From contig VRZD01000019.1 in the NCBI GenBank assembly GCA_016743235.1, forward strand, positions 1 to 64,000: a stretch of DNA of 64,000 nucleotides, given 5' to 3'. Within the stretch, counting starts at the first letter, position 1. Every line of letters starts with the position of its first letter. The stretch comes from Pantanalinema sp. GBBB05. GTDB lineage: Bacteria > Cyanobacteriota > Cyanobacteriia > Leptolyngbyales > Leptolyngbyaceae. Under the pieces are notes generated by a model, which was not told the DNA's origin, made no database searches, and saw only the letters and a program-made list of their open reading frames with translations. Positions 25,411 through 34,649 of the stretch are shown piece after piece. The position numbers were made by a program, and so were the translations under genes.

Positions 25411-27903
25411 ATGCCGCTGAGATTATTATCCCGTTGGAGTTTTCGATTGCCTAGGCAAGTCTCACTACGAACCATCTTAGTGGTTCCCTTTGTAGTGTTG
25501 ATTTTCCTGGTTGTGGGGTTGACTGGTTATCTGGCCTTCTTAAATGGGCAAAGAACCGTGAATGCTCTGGCAATTCAGTTGCAGGAAGAGGTCAGTGCCC
25601 GGATTGGGCAACATTTAACCAGTTATCTTTCTAGCCCGATCGAAATCAATCAGTTAAATGCGGCAGCGGCGGAACTGGAACTCCTGAATTTAGCGGATTT
25701 TGATCGGGCTGGCAGGTTTTTTGGGCAGCAGATGCACGTCTTTCCAGTCAGCTACATTTCGTACTGTAGTGTTGATGGCAAGTTTATTGGCATTGAGCGG
25801 ACTGATACTGGGCAGTTGCAGTGGGTGGAAATTACTGATCCGACCACACGTCAAGTTTCTTCCTATGAAACCGATCGTCAGGGTAATCGAGGGGCATTTG
25901 TAGAGTCACGGGATTGGAATCCGCAGACCGAAGTCTGGTATACCGAGCCGATTAAACAAGGTAAGCCTCTGTGGAGCGAAATTTACCTATGGGAGGATAA
26001 GCCACAGATCATGTCGATCTCGGCTAATTACCCAGTGTATGGTCGCGATCGTGTGATTAAAGGAGTGCTCAGTGTTGATTTAATCCTGTCCCAGATTTCT
26101 CAGTATCTCAGCAGTAGTAAAGTCAGCCAAACTGGCATGGCGTTTGTGCTAGAACGCAATGGGCTATTGGTTGCCACCTCTACCAAACAATCACCGATCC
26201 AAATCAAAGACGATACAGCGCACCGAGTTGCCGCGATCGAGAGTGCTGATCCAGTCGTGCAGCTCACGACGCAGCAGTTAATCCAGACGTTTGGCTCCCT
26301 GAATCAGATTCAAGCCAGCCAAGCCTTACAAGTGGTAACTCAGCAGTCTCGATTTTATGTTCAAGTTAAACCGTTTACGGACAAATTGGGACTCAACTGG
26401 CTGATTGTCGTGGTGATCCCTGAGAGCGATCTAATGCGCCAGGTTTATACCAATAATCGGCTGACGATTGTGCTGTGTTTACTGGCGTTAGGAGTGGCGA
26501 TCGTCGTAGGACTGATGACATCGCAGTGGATTATTCGACCAATTTTGCAATTAAGCCAAGCGACCACCGCACTATCTCAAGGCAAATGGAATCAACCAGT
26601 GCCGAGCAGCCGGTTGCGGGAAGTTAGTCAATTGGCACAGGCATTCCGAGAGATGGTTGGACAGCTGCATCTATCCTTTGCCGAACTGGAGGATGCTAAG
26701 GCAACGCTGGAAGCTCGGGTAGAAGAACGGATGACGGAAGTGCGGCAGACGAACCGCCAATTGTTGGAAGAAGTGCGGGAACGCAAACGATCGGAGTCAG
26801 CGCTACGTCAGGCAGAAGAAAAATACCGCAGCATTGTGGAGAATGCCGTAGAAGGAATCTTCCAGTCCTCCCCGGAAGGACGCTATCTTAGTGCCAATCC
26901 AGCGTTAGCTCGCTTATACAAATATGATTCTCCAGAGGAGCTGATTGCCAATGTTACCGATCTGGCTCAGCAAATCTATGTACAGCCAACCCGTCGAGCT
27001 GAGTTGACGGCTTACTTGCAGCGGTTTGATGAAGTTTCAGATTTCGAGTCGCAAGTGTATTGCAAAGATGGCACGACGATCTGGGTAGCAGAAAATGTCC
27101 GAGCGGTGAAAGACAAGCAAGGCAACATTTTGTACTACGAAGGCTCCGCCCGAGATATTACTGATCGCAAACTGGCAGAGGAAGAACTGCGACGACAGCG
27201 GCATCGTTCCGAACAATTATTACTCAACATTTTGCCCCAGCCGATCGCCGAACGGTTGAAGAAAGGGCAGCAGAAAATTGCCGATAGTTTTTCGGAAACC
27301 TCAGTTTTGTTCGCAGATATTACCAACTTTACCGATCTATCTAGCCATATCTCTCCCACGGAATTAGTTGAGCTACTCAACCAAATCTTTTCCGTCTTTG
27401 ATCATTTAGTAGAAGAGTATGGGCTAGAAAAAATTAAAACGATCGGGGATGCTTACATGGTGGTGAGTGGCTTACCTCATCCCCGGAAGGATCACGTCGA
27501 AGCGATCGCCGATATGGCGTTGGAAATGCAGCATGCGATCGCTGAAATTCGCACTTATGATAATGAACCTATCCTGCTACGGATTGGCATTAACACTGGG
27601 TCAGTAGTCGCTGGCGTGATTGGCATTCGGCGCTTCATTTATGATCTGTGGGGCGATACGGTGAATGTCGCGAGCCGGATGGAATCCCATGGGGAAGCTG
27701 GGCGAATTCAAGTGACCCATGCGGTGTATGAACGTCTCAAGGACAATTACGAGTTTGATGCTCGGGGGGCAATTTCCGTGAAGGGTAAAGGTGACATGCT
27801 GACCTACTGGCTCGTTGGCAGAAAGCCCCATTGGCCGGGTACTAGTCAGCCATCCAATGCTCGGAAACGTAGGCGCTATGTCCCCAGTGATCCTGTGGCT
27901 TAA
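25411..27903 (+). CDS. Membrane-bound class III adenylate cyclase with dCache, HAMP and PAS domains
   Basis: 830 aa. A membrane segment (residues about 22-45), an extracytoplasmic Cache-type sensor (about 50-345), a second membrane segment (about 347-370), HAMP, a coiled coil, PAS (about 470-590) and the cyclase domain (about 625-800). Metal ligands are Asp636 (F-A-D-I-T-N-F) and Asp680 (I-G-D-A-Y-M). Lys676 (K-T-I-G) and Asp745 (Y-D-L-W-G) are the pair that selects ATP over GTP, and Asn752 and Arg756 (N-V-A-S-R-M) complete the active site, so cAMP is the expected product. A GGAG-like site (TAAGGAG, 25404-25410) directly precedes the ATG. Its stop is 4 bp from the convergent ABC permease gene. 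Confidence 0.93.
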   Translation: MPLRLLSRWSFRLPRQVSLRTILVVPFVVLIFLVVGLTGYLAFLNGQRTVNALAIQLQEEVSARIGQHLTSYLSSPIEINQLNAAAAELELLNLADFDRAGRFFGQQMHVFPVSYISYCSVDGKFIGIERTDTGQLQWVEITDPTTRQVSSYETDRQGNRGAFVESRDWNPQTEVWYTEPIKQGKPLWSEIYLWEDKPQIMSISANYPVYGRDRVIKGVLSVDLILSQISQYLSSSKVSQTGMAFVLERNGLLVATSTKQSPIQIKDDTAHRVAAIESADPVVQLTTQQLIQTFGSLNQIQASQALQVVTQQSRFYVQVKPFTDKLGLNWLIVVVIPESDLMRQVYTNNRLTIVLCLLALGVAIVVGLMTSQWIIRPILQLSQATTALSQGKWNQPVPSSRLREVSQLAQAFREMVGQLHLSFAELEDAKATLEARVEERMTEVRQTNRQLLEEVRERKRSESALRQAEEKYRSIVENAVEGIFQSSPEGRYLSANPALARLYKYDSPEELIANVTDLAQQIYVQPTRRAELTAYLQRFDEVSDFESQVYCKDGTTIWVAENVRAVKDKQGNILYYEGSARDITDRKLAEEELRRQRHRSEQLLLNILPQPIAERLKKGQQKIADSFSETSVLFADITNFTDLSSHISPTELVELLNQIFSVFDHLVEEYGLEKIKTIGDAYMVVSGLPHPRKDHVEAIADMALEMQHAIAEIRTYDNEPILLRIGINTGSVVAGVIGIRRFIYDLWGDTVNVASRMESHGEAGRIQVTHAVYERLKDNYEFDARGAISVKGKGDMLTYWLVGRKPHWPGTSQPSNARKRRRYVPSDPVA

Positions 27904-27907
27904 CGGC

Positions 27908-29455
27908 TTAAAAGCCTAATGAAGTGCCCAGAATCCGGCTACGCCAATACGCGATCGTGAGCATACCTGCGATAGCGCCTAAGCCTTGGAGGGTCAGAGT
28001 GTGATTTCCCTGCCCAGCCTGAAAACCGACAAACATCCAGGTAAATAGGGCTGTAATTTCCAAACAGCCTAGTAGTACGTCACCCCAAGCATTTTGACGC
28101 TGGCGGGCAATTAATCCGGTGAGAGAAATCGGTCGTCCATTCCATAACCGTAAGGTAGCCGCAGATAAGGTAGCTCCCAAACACACCAAAAGAGCAGGCA
28201 ACCAGGATTCGCCCCGCAAGATTAGAATCAGAAAAATTGGAGATAATAATAACCAAACTGGGATTAAAGCCGCTAATAATTTTAATTGCCGTAGCTGGGT
28301 TCCCTGTGTGGGTGAGGATTTTAACAAATCGGGAGCTTCTTCCCCAGACACACAAATGAGGGTAAGGGCAGAGGTCAGATTACCGCCAATTAGTGGAATT
28401 GCACTGGTGACTAGTGTACTGAGATTGGCGATCGCTTGACTATTCCCGCGTAGCACAATAATCAAAAACGGAATCAGAAAGAGAATGGAGAGAAATGTCT
28501 GAGAAATGAGATAGGGATTCCGTCCAATAATGCGCCACTCTTTCAACAGCACGACCCGATTTAAGCCACTCTTAAACCGAGTGTCTTGGATGGGGCGCGA
28601 TCGGGATTGTTTAACGGTGACGGATTGCTGAGTGCCGCTAATAAAAGAGTGATGGAGAGCAGTGACGCTCAACCACGCTAATCCTGCACTAATGCCGAGA
28701 GTTAGGAAAACAGCAGTTGGTTCCAGAAAAATTGCCTTCACTGGAAACCATAACCAACTCTTAGAACCTAGCCAACTAGAGTGACTAAACCAGGTTTGTA
28801 CTCCTACGATCGCCGTGCTTGAATTAACTGGGGTACCCTGAAGCAAATTGGGCAACTGAAACCCCACAAATACAAAGGCAGCCAACATCGCTGTAAGAAT
28901 CTGGGCAACCGTGCGGGCCCGGCGAGCACCTAATAATCTTACTAGCCAAAGTGTGAGTAGCATCGCTAGACTGGCTACGGTCAAACTCAGACCTACCAGA
29001 GCAGGGTAGACTCCTAACAGCTCATAAGCGCCGATCAAAACGAAGAGCAAACTCATCGGCGCTACAAACAAACTAATCCCCAGAAATACTTTGAGGGCAA
29101 CTCCCAGCAGCCGACTAGCAAAAATCACTTGACTGGAGATGGGTGAGGATACCAGCAGATCCAGGTCACCGCGATCGAATAAAGACGTGATACTGTTTTC
29201 CATTGCCACGGTGAACCCATAGAAAAAGGCAAACAGCCACATGACCACTGCCCCCCAAAATAGAAATTCTGGGACAGGATGGAGGGAAAACCGTTGCCCA
29301 AGCCGTGAGAACAGTAACCAGGAAATCACCAATGAGAACAGCAACAACATCTCAATGACGATCGCAAATCCTAGGAGCACCCACTTGCCACGCAACTCCC
29401 GCCACCAGAGACGAAGTTCGTGCATCAGTAACCAGGGAAGTGTGCCGACTTGCAT
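27908..29455 (-). CDS. ABC-2 type exporter permease
   Basis: 515 aa with about ten hydrophobic segments (for example V-L-L-G-F-A-I-V-I-E-M-L-L-L-F-S, L-V-A-S-L-A-M-L-L-T-L-W-L-V) and a cytoplasmic central region. It lies downstream of, and is probably transcribed with, the ATPase at 29531-30280. Substrate unknown. Start chosen at ATG 29455; an internal ATG at 29425 is possible and neither has a clear Shine-Dalgarno. Confidence 0.85.
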   Translation of the reverse strand: MQVGTLPWLLMHELRLWWRELRGKWVLLGFAIVIEMLLLFSLVISWLLFSRLGQRFSLHPVPEFLFWGAVVMWLFAFFYGFTVAMENSITSLFDRGDLDLLVSSPISSQVIFASRLLGVALKVFLGISLFVAPMSLLFVLIGAYELLGVYPALVGLSLTVASLAMLLTLWLVRLLGARRARTVAQILTAMLAAFVFVGFQLPNLLQGTPVNSSTAIVGVQTWFSHSSWLGSKSWLWFPVKAIFLEPTAVFLTLGISAGLAWLSVTALHHSFISGTQQSVTVKQSRSRPIQDTRFKSGLNRVVLLKEWRIIGRNPYLISQTFLSILFLIPFLIIVLRGNSQAIANLSTLVTSAIPLIGGNLTSALTLICVSGEEAPDLLKSSPTQGTQLRQLKLLAALIPVWLLLSPIFLILILRGESWLPALLVCLGATLSAATLRLWNGRPISLTGLIARQRQNAWGDVLLGCLEITALFTWMFVGFQAGQGNHTLTLQGLGAIAGMLTIAYWRSRILGTSLGF

Positions 29456-29520
29456 GGGAGGTGGGTAAGGAAGATGGGGGAGATGAGGGAGATGGGAGAG
29501 GTAAGGAGAGGAAGCGGGAC
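29456..29520. repeat. Purine-rich G-tract of the dispersed GGGAGATGGG family
   Basis: Plus strand reads as runs of GGGAGATG, GGGGAGATGA and similar. It directly precedes the permease ATG, so the permease mRNA leader is pyrimidine-rich. Related tracts occur at 24462-24503, 31528-31586, 37735-37795 and 47432-47485. Confidence 0.6.
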
Positions 29521-29530
29521 GGCTTGCGGC

Positions 29531-30280
29531 TTATTGGTCATTAGCCGCTGGTTCTTGGGTGAGTTCCAGAAAGATGCTCTCTAGAGTGCCAGCGGTTTCA
29601 CCACTGGTGGCTCGCAGTTCATCAAGAGTCCCTTCGGCAATCAAGCGTCCGTGATTAATGATGCCAATTCGTTCTGCCATACGTTCGGCGACTTCCATAA
29701 TATGGGTCGTAAGAATGACGGTGTTGCCCTGCCGCACAAAATTGACCAACATATCTTTGACTAGACGAGCAGCAGCGGCGTCTAAACCAGATAAAGGTTC
29801 ATCCAGAATAATCACCTCGGGATTGTGAACGAAGGCACCTGCCAGTGCCAGCTTTTGCTTCATACCACGGGAGAAAGTGTCACAAAAATCATCGCGCACA
29901 TCCCATAAGCCCAACTGTTTTAGCAGGTCTTTGGCTAGAGGTTCGGCTTTCGCCGCCGGAATGTTCCACAATCCAGCCACGAATTCTAAGTATTCTAGCG
30001 ATCGCAGTTTGCCATACAGCATCGGCTCATCGGGCAAATACGCCAGGACTTTTTTTGCCGCATGAGGATGCCGAGTAATGCTATGACCTAAAATCGCCGC
30101 ATCACCACTATCGGGTTGTAGCAGACCCGCCACCATGCGTAAGGTCGTGGTTTTGCCAGCTCCATTCGGACCTAACAGGGCGTAGAAGGAACCGTGAGCA
30201 ATCTGAAGCTTGAGATCATTAACAGCTGGATGGGCGCCAAACCGTTTATTCAGGGAGATCAATTCCAACGCGATCGTCAT
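29531..30280 (-). CDS. ABC transporter ATP-binding protein (ABC-2 exporter)
   Basis: 249 aa. Walker A G-P-N-G-A-G-K-T-T (about residue 38), Q-loop region, signature F-S-R-G-M-K-Q-K-L-A-L-A, Walker B V-I-I-L-D-E-P and switch His in T-T-H-I-M-E. It energises the permease encoded 75 bp downstream. Usual length for CcmA/NatA-type ATPases. Confidence 0.93.
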   Translation of the reverse strand: MTIALELISLNKRFGAHPAVNDLKLQIAHGSFYALLGPNGAGKTTTLRMVAGLLQPDSGDAAILGHSITRHPHAAKKVLAYLPDEPMLYGKLRSLEYLEFVAGLWNIPAAKAEPLAKDLLKQLGLWDVRDDFCDTFSRGMKQKLALAGAFVHNPEVIILDEPLSGLDAAAARLVKDMLVNFVRQGNTVILTTHIMEVAERMAERIGIINHGRLIAEGTLDELRATSGETAGTLESIFLELTQEPAANDQ

Positions 30281-30302
30281 ATCGACAGGAGAGTAGCCAT
30301 CA

Positions 30303-30989
30303 TTAAGTTTGTACCTGAGGTCCCATCCAAACGCTACTCATAATCTGCCCAAATGTCACTGGTCGATCGCCAGGAGCGGGAACTGTACAGCCATCCACAT
30401 CCACTGTCCAGAGATGCCAATGTTCATCGCCCATGTTGCCAACCTGGAATAGAGCGCGATCGAGGTTGTTAGCGCTCCAACCTAACAACACGGCATTAGT
30501 GTACTGAAGATGTAAGGGGGAAACGGTGCGAACCCGATTGTTCTCCTGATCGACGATGACTGCATAATCCGATGCAATACTAGAACAAAATAGAGATTCA
30601 AACTCGCGAGCCAATAAGCAGTGACCTGTCTGTGACCAGGACACGGGGATCACGATCGAAATGCGTCCATCTAATTCAGCATTGCTATCGAGAAAGGGAT
30701 TATCCGCCAGAGGGGATGAGGGCGTGATTGCCTGTAAATCTCCCGTCTGCAAATTTTCCAAAAACAAAACGCTGGTCACATGGCTACGGAAGAACTCCGG
30801 CTGTACCTGCATTTGAATGCGGCTGTAGGCGGCGTATTGCCGATCAGGCGATAACAGCGATTGACTACGGTAATAATACAGCCCAGTGGGATGCCCTAAT
30901 GCTTTAGCGGTGGCGGTGGCCATGACCCATCCCCAGGGCACGGGATGCGGACTATTCAGGGGATCAACCTGCACCGACTGATTAGACAT
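30303..30989 (-). CDS. Conserved cyanobacterial hypothetical protein
   Basis: 228 aa, soluble, no signal peptide. Rich in Trp and short beta segments (W-S-Q-T-G-H-C-L-L-A-R-E-F-E, L-L-G-W-S-A-N-N-L-D-R-A-L-F-Q, W-H-L-W-T-V-D-V-D-G), suggesting a WD/propeller-like or TolB-like sheet. It lies 22 bp upstream of the ABC ATPase on the same strand and may form its operon. No function known to me. Confidence 0.7.
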   Translation of the reverse strand: MSNQSVQVDPLNSPHPVPWGWVMATATAKALGHPTGLYYYRSQSLLSPDRQYAAYSRIQMQVQPEFFRSHVTSVLFLENLQTGDLQAITPSSPLADNPFLDSNAELDGRISIVIPVSWSQTGHCLLAREFESLFCSSIASDYAVIVDQENNRVRTVSPLHLQYTNAVLLGWSANNLDRALFQVGNMGDEHWHLWTVDVDGCTVPAPGDRPVTFGQIMSSVWMGPQVQT

Positions 30990-31636
30990 AACCAGAATCC
31001 AAATAAACGAATAATGATTTGCATAGACAAATGTGTCTCTCAGCTGCTAATTGCCAGCTAGAGAGTAAGAAGTGATAGCGGTCGCTGGGTTGTCTGGAAT
31101 GACAACTGCCGCTGCTGGATCAATTCAGCTCACACCAAAATCGCGATCGCAGACTGTGTCAAATCAAAACTGACTTGGGCAACGATAGTGAACAGCCGTG
31201 TCTAGATTTCACTATCTAATGACGATCGAGATTGTCAGATGGTTGACATGTCATTCTGACCCAGAACTAACCCCCTGACTAAGAAATTAAGCTACTGACA
31301 AAAGTTGCTTATTTTAGTGGCAAAACCAACCTACGAACCAACTTTTTTGAGCAGCTGCCTAATTTTGGGTGAAGACCCAATCGAATTAATCGTTTTAGGC
31401 AGGAAAATCATCAATCAGAGAAACCAATTAGCTTACCTTTATGTATAGCAAGCACAGTCTCAGAAGACCTGAGATGTAACGAAGATTCCAAGAGATTTAA
31501 CTTTTGCAATGATTGTGCCGGAACCGGGAGGATGGGGAAGATAGAGGAGATGGGGAAGGTAGAGGAGATGAGGAAGATGGCGCAGAGAAAATGGTTTATT
31601 CTTTAATCCTTGCGGTTACCCTAATCTCTAAATTTT
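30990..31636. other. Long intergenic region upstream of fmt
   Basis: No ORF supported. It contains a purine-rich tract (31528-31586) of the dispersed repeat family. The rest is AT-rich without clear structure. Confidence 0.6.
31528..31586. repeat. Purine-rich tract of the GGGAGATGGG family
   Basis: Three imperfect copies of a GAGGAGATGGGGAAGATA-like unit on the plus strand, 50 nt before the fmt start. Confidence 0.6.
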
Positions 31637-32650
31637 ATGCGGCTTGTTTTCTTTGGCACTCCTGAATTTGCCGTTCCCAGCCTAGAACGGTTGCTGGCAC
31701 AGCCGGAATTTACCGTCTTAGCTGTAGTCACACAACCTGATAAGCGACGCGGCAGAGGCAATCAGTTAATGCCGTCTCCGGTGAAGCAGGTGGCAGTGCA
31801 GCATCACTTACCCGTCTGGCAGCCCAAGAGTGTTAAGAAAGATGCCGAGGCATTAGCGCAATTGCAAGCGACTCAGGCAGATGCCTTTGTGGTGGTTGCC
31901 TACGGACAAATCCTATCGCAACAGATTTTAGACATGCCGCGATTAGGCTGTATCAACGCGCATGGCTCGATCTTGCCGCGCTACCGGGGAGCCGCGCCGA
32001 TTCAATGGAGTATTTACCACGACGATCGCGAAACGGGCATTACCACGATGCTGATGGATGCGGGGATGGATACAGGGGCGATGTTATTAGAAGCTAGAAC
32101 CCCGATCGCCCTGCTCGAAACGGCTCAAGATGTCGCCATTCGGTTAGCCCAGTTATCGGCGGATTTGCTAGTAGAAACGTTATTGAAACTCGATCGAAAA
32201 ACAGTACAACCTATTCCACAGGATCACGATCAGGCTACCTACGCTCCCCTGATCCAAAAAGCGGATTATGGATTGGATTGGTCACGTCCTGCGATCGCCC
32301 TGCATAACCAAATTCGTGGCTTTTTTCCCAACTGCTTTGCCAGTTTCCGGGGAGAAAATCTGAAAATTACAGCCACGGCTCCTCTCGGTGAGCCATTCTG
32401 GTCAGAATTACCCCCCGAACTGCAAACCCTAAACAGCCCTAATACCACTTGGAACCAAGCAGCGGCTCAACCAGGGGAAGTCGTCGCGATCGCGAAAGGT
32501 CTAGGTCCAGTAATCCAAACTGGGGATGGCTGGTTGTTATTGCGAGAAGTGCAACTCCCAGGCAAGCGTCCGCAATCCGGCTCAGATTTTGCCAACGGTA
32601 GCCGTGTGACGAGCGGCGAACAATTAGGGAATGGCATTGTGGAAGTTTAA
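31637..32650 (+). CDS. fmt: Methionyl-tRNA formyltransferase
   Basis: 337 aa. Formylates Met-tRNAfMet with 10-formyltetrahydrofolate for translation initiation. Start [14 protein letters not shown] is the family signature. The catalytic Asn-His region is [17 protein letters not shown] and the catalytic Asp lies in [11 protein letters not shown]. The C-terminal tRNA-binding barrel (about 215-330) is present. Slightly longer than the E. coli enzyme, within cyanobacterial range. Confidence 0.97.
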   Translation: MRLVFFGTPEFAVPSLERLLAQPEFTVLAVVTQPDKRRGRGNQLMPSPVKQVAVQHHLPVWQPKSVKKDAEALAQLQATQADAFVVVAYGQILSQQILDMPRLGCINAHGSILPRYRGAAPIQWSIYHDDRETGITTMLMDAGMDTGAMLLEARTPIALLETAQDVAIRLAQLSADLLVETLLKLDRKTVQPIPQDHDQATYAPLIQKADYGLDWSRPAIALHNQIRGFFPNCFASFRGENLKITATAPLGEPFWSELPPELQTLNSPNTTWNQAAAQPGEVVAIAKGLGPVIQTGDGWLLLREVQLPGKRPQSGSDFANGSRVTSGEQLGNGIVEV

Positions 32651-32671
32651 CCAGTCTCTTCCCTACCTCCC

Positions 32672-33043
32672 TCACCGCCCGTTAATCCCCTCGATCGCCT
32701 CATAATAGCGACAATTCCCACAGGGACCATCGGGGTTAACTGCACAACGAATGAGTTCCGATCGAGCGTTAAACCGGCAATTAGCATCACCCACGATCCA
32801 TCGTCCCTGAAGCTGACTCCGTTCAACGGGACGTTGAGCAGATTGGACATACAACGCAATTTTGTGGAGACAGTAGCGTCCAGCCTTCAGTTGGTAACGA
32901 TGTCGCCGTTCTAAGACAGCATAGGTTTGTCCTTGTAAATCCAGGTAAGACCCTGGTTGGGGAGTCCAATCGAGTTGAACCTTGCCCAATGACTGATGTG
33001 GGTGAGTCAGAATCACCTCTGTTGGCAGGGATGATGGCTCCAT
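32672..33043 (-). CDS. DUF6464 family protein
   Basis: 123 aa. An N-terminal beta part (G-S-Y-L-D-L-Q-G-Q-T-Y-A-V-L-E-R-R-H-R-Y) is followed by W-I-V-G-D-A-N-C-R-F-N-A-R-S and C-A-V-N-P-D-G-P-C-G-N-C-R-Y-Y-E. The four Cys could bind metal. The family is common in cyanobacteria and has no known function. Convergent with fmt, 21 bp apart. Confidence 0.8.
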   Translation of the reverse strand: MEPSSLPTEVILTHPHQSLGKVQLDWTPQPGSYLDLQGQTYAVLERRHRYQLKAGRYCLHKIALYVQSAQRPVERSQLQGRWIVGDANCRFNARSELIRCAVNPDGPCGNCRYYEAIEGINGR

Positions 33044-33518
33044 GATCTAAATGTAATCCGGCTTACACATGGTTTGATGGTATCGCACTCGTGCAGCGCT
33101 TCTGAGGCGTGATTGTCTCTGTTCTCATCTTTTCCTCTGGCTTCAAAAGAGGTTTTCAGAATTTATGCGGCGCTCAAACGAGCTAACGCTGTGGATTTAG
33201 GACAGCCACCGGTCAAATTCTCGCTGATGAAATCATAGACAAGTAAAGTTTTGTATATTAACTTCTAATATAGACTGTGTTGCTGATCTGCTCGATCGAG
33301 CTAACTGAAAACCTCTCTGGCTGACGTTAGCTCTAAGAAATTTTGATAGATTACCACGCTATTAAAGTCAGTTTGATAGTCAACAGTGTGCAACAATTGC
33401 AAAAGTTTGCCTGGTACACACTCAAGCTAATAGGACTTAGACCTGCTAGCTGATCGAGGGCAGCAGGTTTTTTGTGTGCCTCAAATGCCAGATTTACTGT
33501 GGGAGAAACACATCGTTC
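33044..33518. other. Intergenic region and leader of desA
   Basis: No ORF. Holds a terminator-like hairpin at 33442-33473. Promoters were not assigned with confidence. Confidence 0.5.
33442..33473 (+). terminator. Intrinsic terminator / attenuator in the desA leader
   Basis: CCTGCT (33442-33447) pairs with AGCAGG (33462-33467), followed directly by TTTTTT. It ends 45 nt before the desA ATG and no gene precedes it on this strand. It either ends a small leader RNA or attenuates desA, a gene usually regulated by temperature. Confidence 0.55.
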
Positions 33519-34577
33519 ATGACAGTATCCATTTCTCTGTCCAATCCAAAGCCAGTGTCAGCGCCGCCGACCCCAGAAGTGAAGTTGCGCTTAAAAGACA
33601 TTGTCAAGAGCCTGCCCAAGGAATGTTTTCAGAAAGATATGCGGAAAGCCTGGGCTGATGTAGCGATAAATATTTTGATGATCGGGTTGGGCTATGTCAG
33701 CCTGACGATCGCGCCCTGGTTTTTGTTACCTGTTGCCTGGATCTTTACGGGAACTGCCCTAACTGGTTCGTTTGTGATTGGGCATGACTGTGGACACCGG
33801 TCTTTTGCCAAGCGTCGTTGGGTGAATGATTTAGTCGGGCACCTGATTCTGCTGCCGTTGATTTACCCCTTCCATAGTTGGCGGATTCTCCACAACAAGC
33901 ACCACAACTACACCAACAAAATGGATGTGGATAATGCCTGGCAACCTGCCCGCCCCGAAAAGTATGGTGCAGCACCTCGATTCTTGCAGCTAGGCTACCA
34001 AACCCTGCGGGGTAAGTTCTGGTGGATTGCCTCGATCGTGCATTGGGTGGGTCTGCATTTTAACCTGAATAATTTTGAACCTAAAGATCGCCGGAAAGTG
34101 GCGTTCTCGAATGGCTTGGTGATTGCTGCCGCCGCGATCGGCATCCCCGTCATGATTGCGACCCTAGGCGTATGGGGCTTGGTCAAATTCTGGCTCATGC
34201 CCTGGTTGGTCTACCATTTCTGGATGAGCACCTTCACACTGGTTCACCACACCGCTCCCGATATCATCTTCCAGGAACCCGACGTTTGGGATGCAGCATC
34301 TGCCCAATTAGCGGGTACGGTTCACTGTGACTATCCGGCTTGGGTGGAATTCCTCTGTTTCCACATCAACGTGCACATTCCCCACCACCTTTCTACCGCC
34401 ATTCCCTCCTACAATCTGCGGATGGCACACCGCAGCCTGAAAAAGAATTGGGGTAGCTATTTACATGAAAGTCGGTTTTCTTGGGCACTGATGAACGAGA
34501 TTACAAGCAAGTGTCACTTGTATGAGCCTGAAACTGGCTATCAAACCTTTAAGCAGTTTCATCAAGCTCAGCGATAA
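33519..34577 (+). CDS. desA: Delta-12 acyl-lipid (oleoyl) desaturase
   Basis: 352 aa from the ATG at 33519; an upstream in-frame ATG at 33474 lies just past the leader hairpin and gives an atypical N-terminus. Membrane di-iron desaturase that introduces the delta-12 double bond into lipid-bound oleate using ferredoxin. The three histidine boxes are H89-D-C-G-H93, H125-N-K-H-H129 and H286-I-P-H-H290. Hydrophobic segments surround residues 50-85 and 195-240. Length matches cyanobacterial DesA (about 350 aa). Confidence 0.93.
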   Translation: MTVSISLSNPKPVSAPPTPEVKLRLKDIVKSLPKECFQKDMRKAWADVAINILMIGLGYVSLTIAPWFLLPVAWIFTGTALTGSFVIGHDCGHRSFAKRRWVNDLVGHLILLPLIYPFHSWRILHNKHHNYTNKMDVDNAWQPARPEKYGAAPRFLQLGYQTLRGKFWWIASIVHWVGLHFNLNNFEPKDRRKVAFSNGLVIAAAAIGIPVMIATLGVWGLVKFWLMPWLVYHFWMSTFTLVHHTAPDIIFQEPDVWDAASAQLAGTVHCDYPAWVEFLCFHINVHIPHHLSTAIPSYNLRMAHRSLKKNWGSYLHESRFSWALMNEITSKCHLYEPETGYQTFKQFHQAQR

Positions 34578-34602
34578 ATCAAACCTGAGATAGCTGTTTA
34601 AG

Positions 34603-34647
34603 GGAGCGATCGCTAAGCAGAACTTCTGCCGCGATCGCTCCTTTTTT
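34603..34647 (+). terminator. Strong terminator after desA with a HIP1 site in each arm
   Basis: GGAGCGATCGC (34603-34613) pairs with GCGATCGCTCC (34631-34641), then TTTTTT. Both arms contain the full HIP1 octamer GCGATCGC. It lies between convergent desA and leuS. Confidence 0.85.
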
Positions 34648-34649
34648 GG

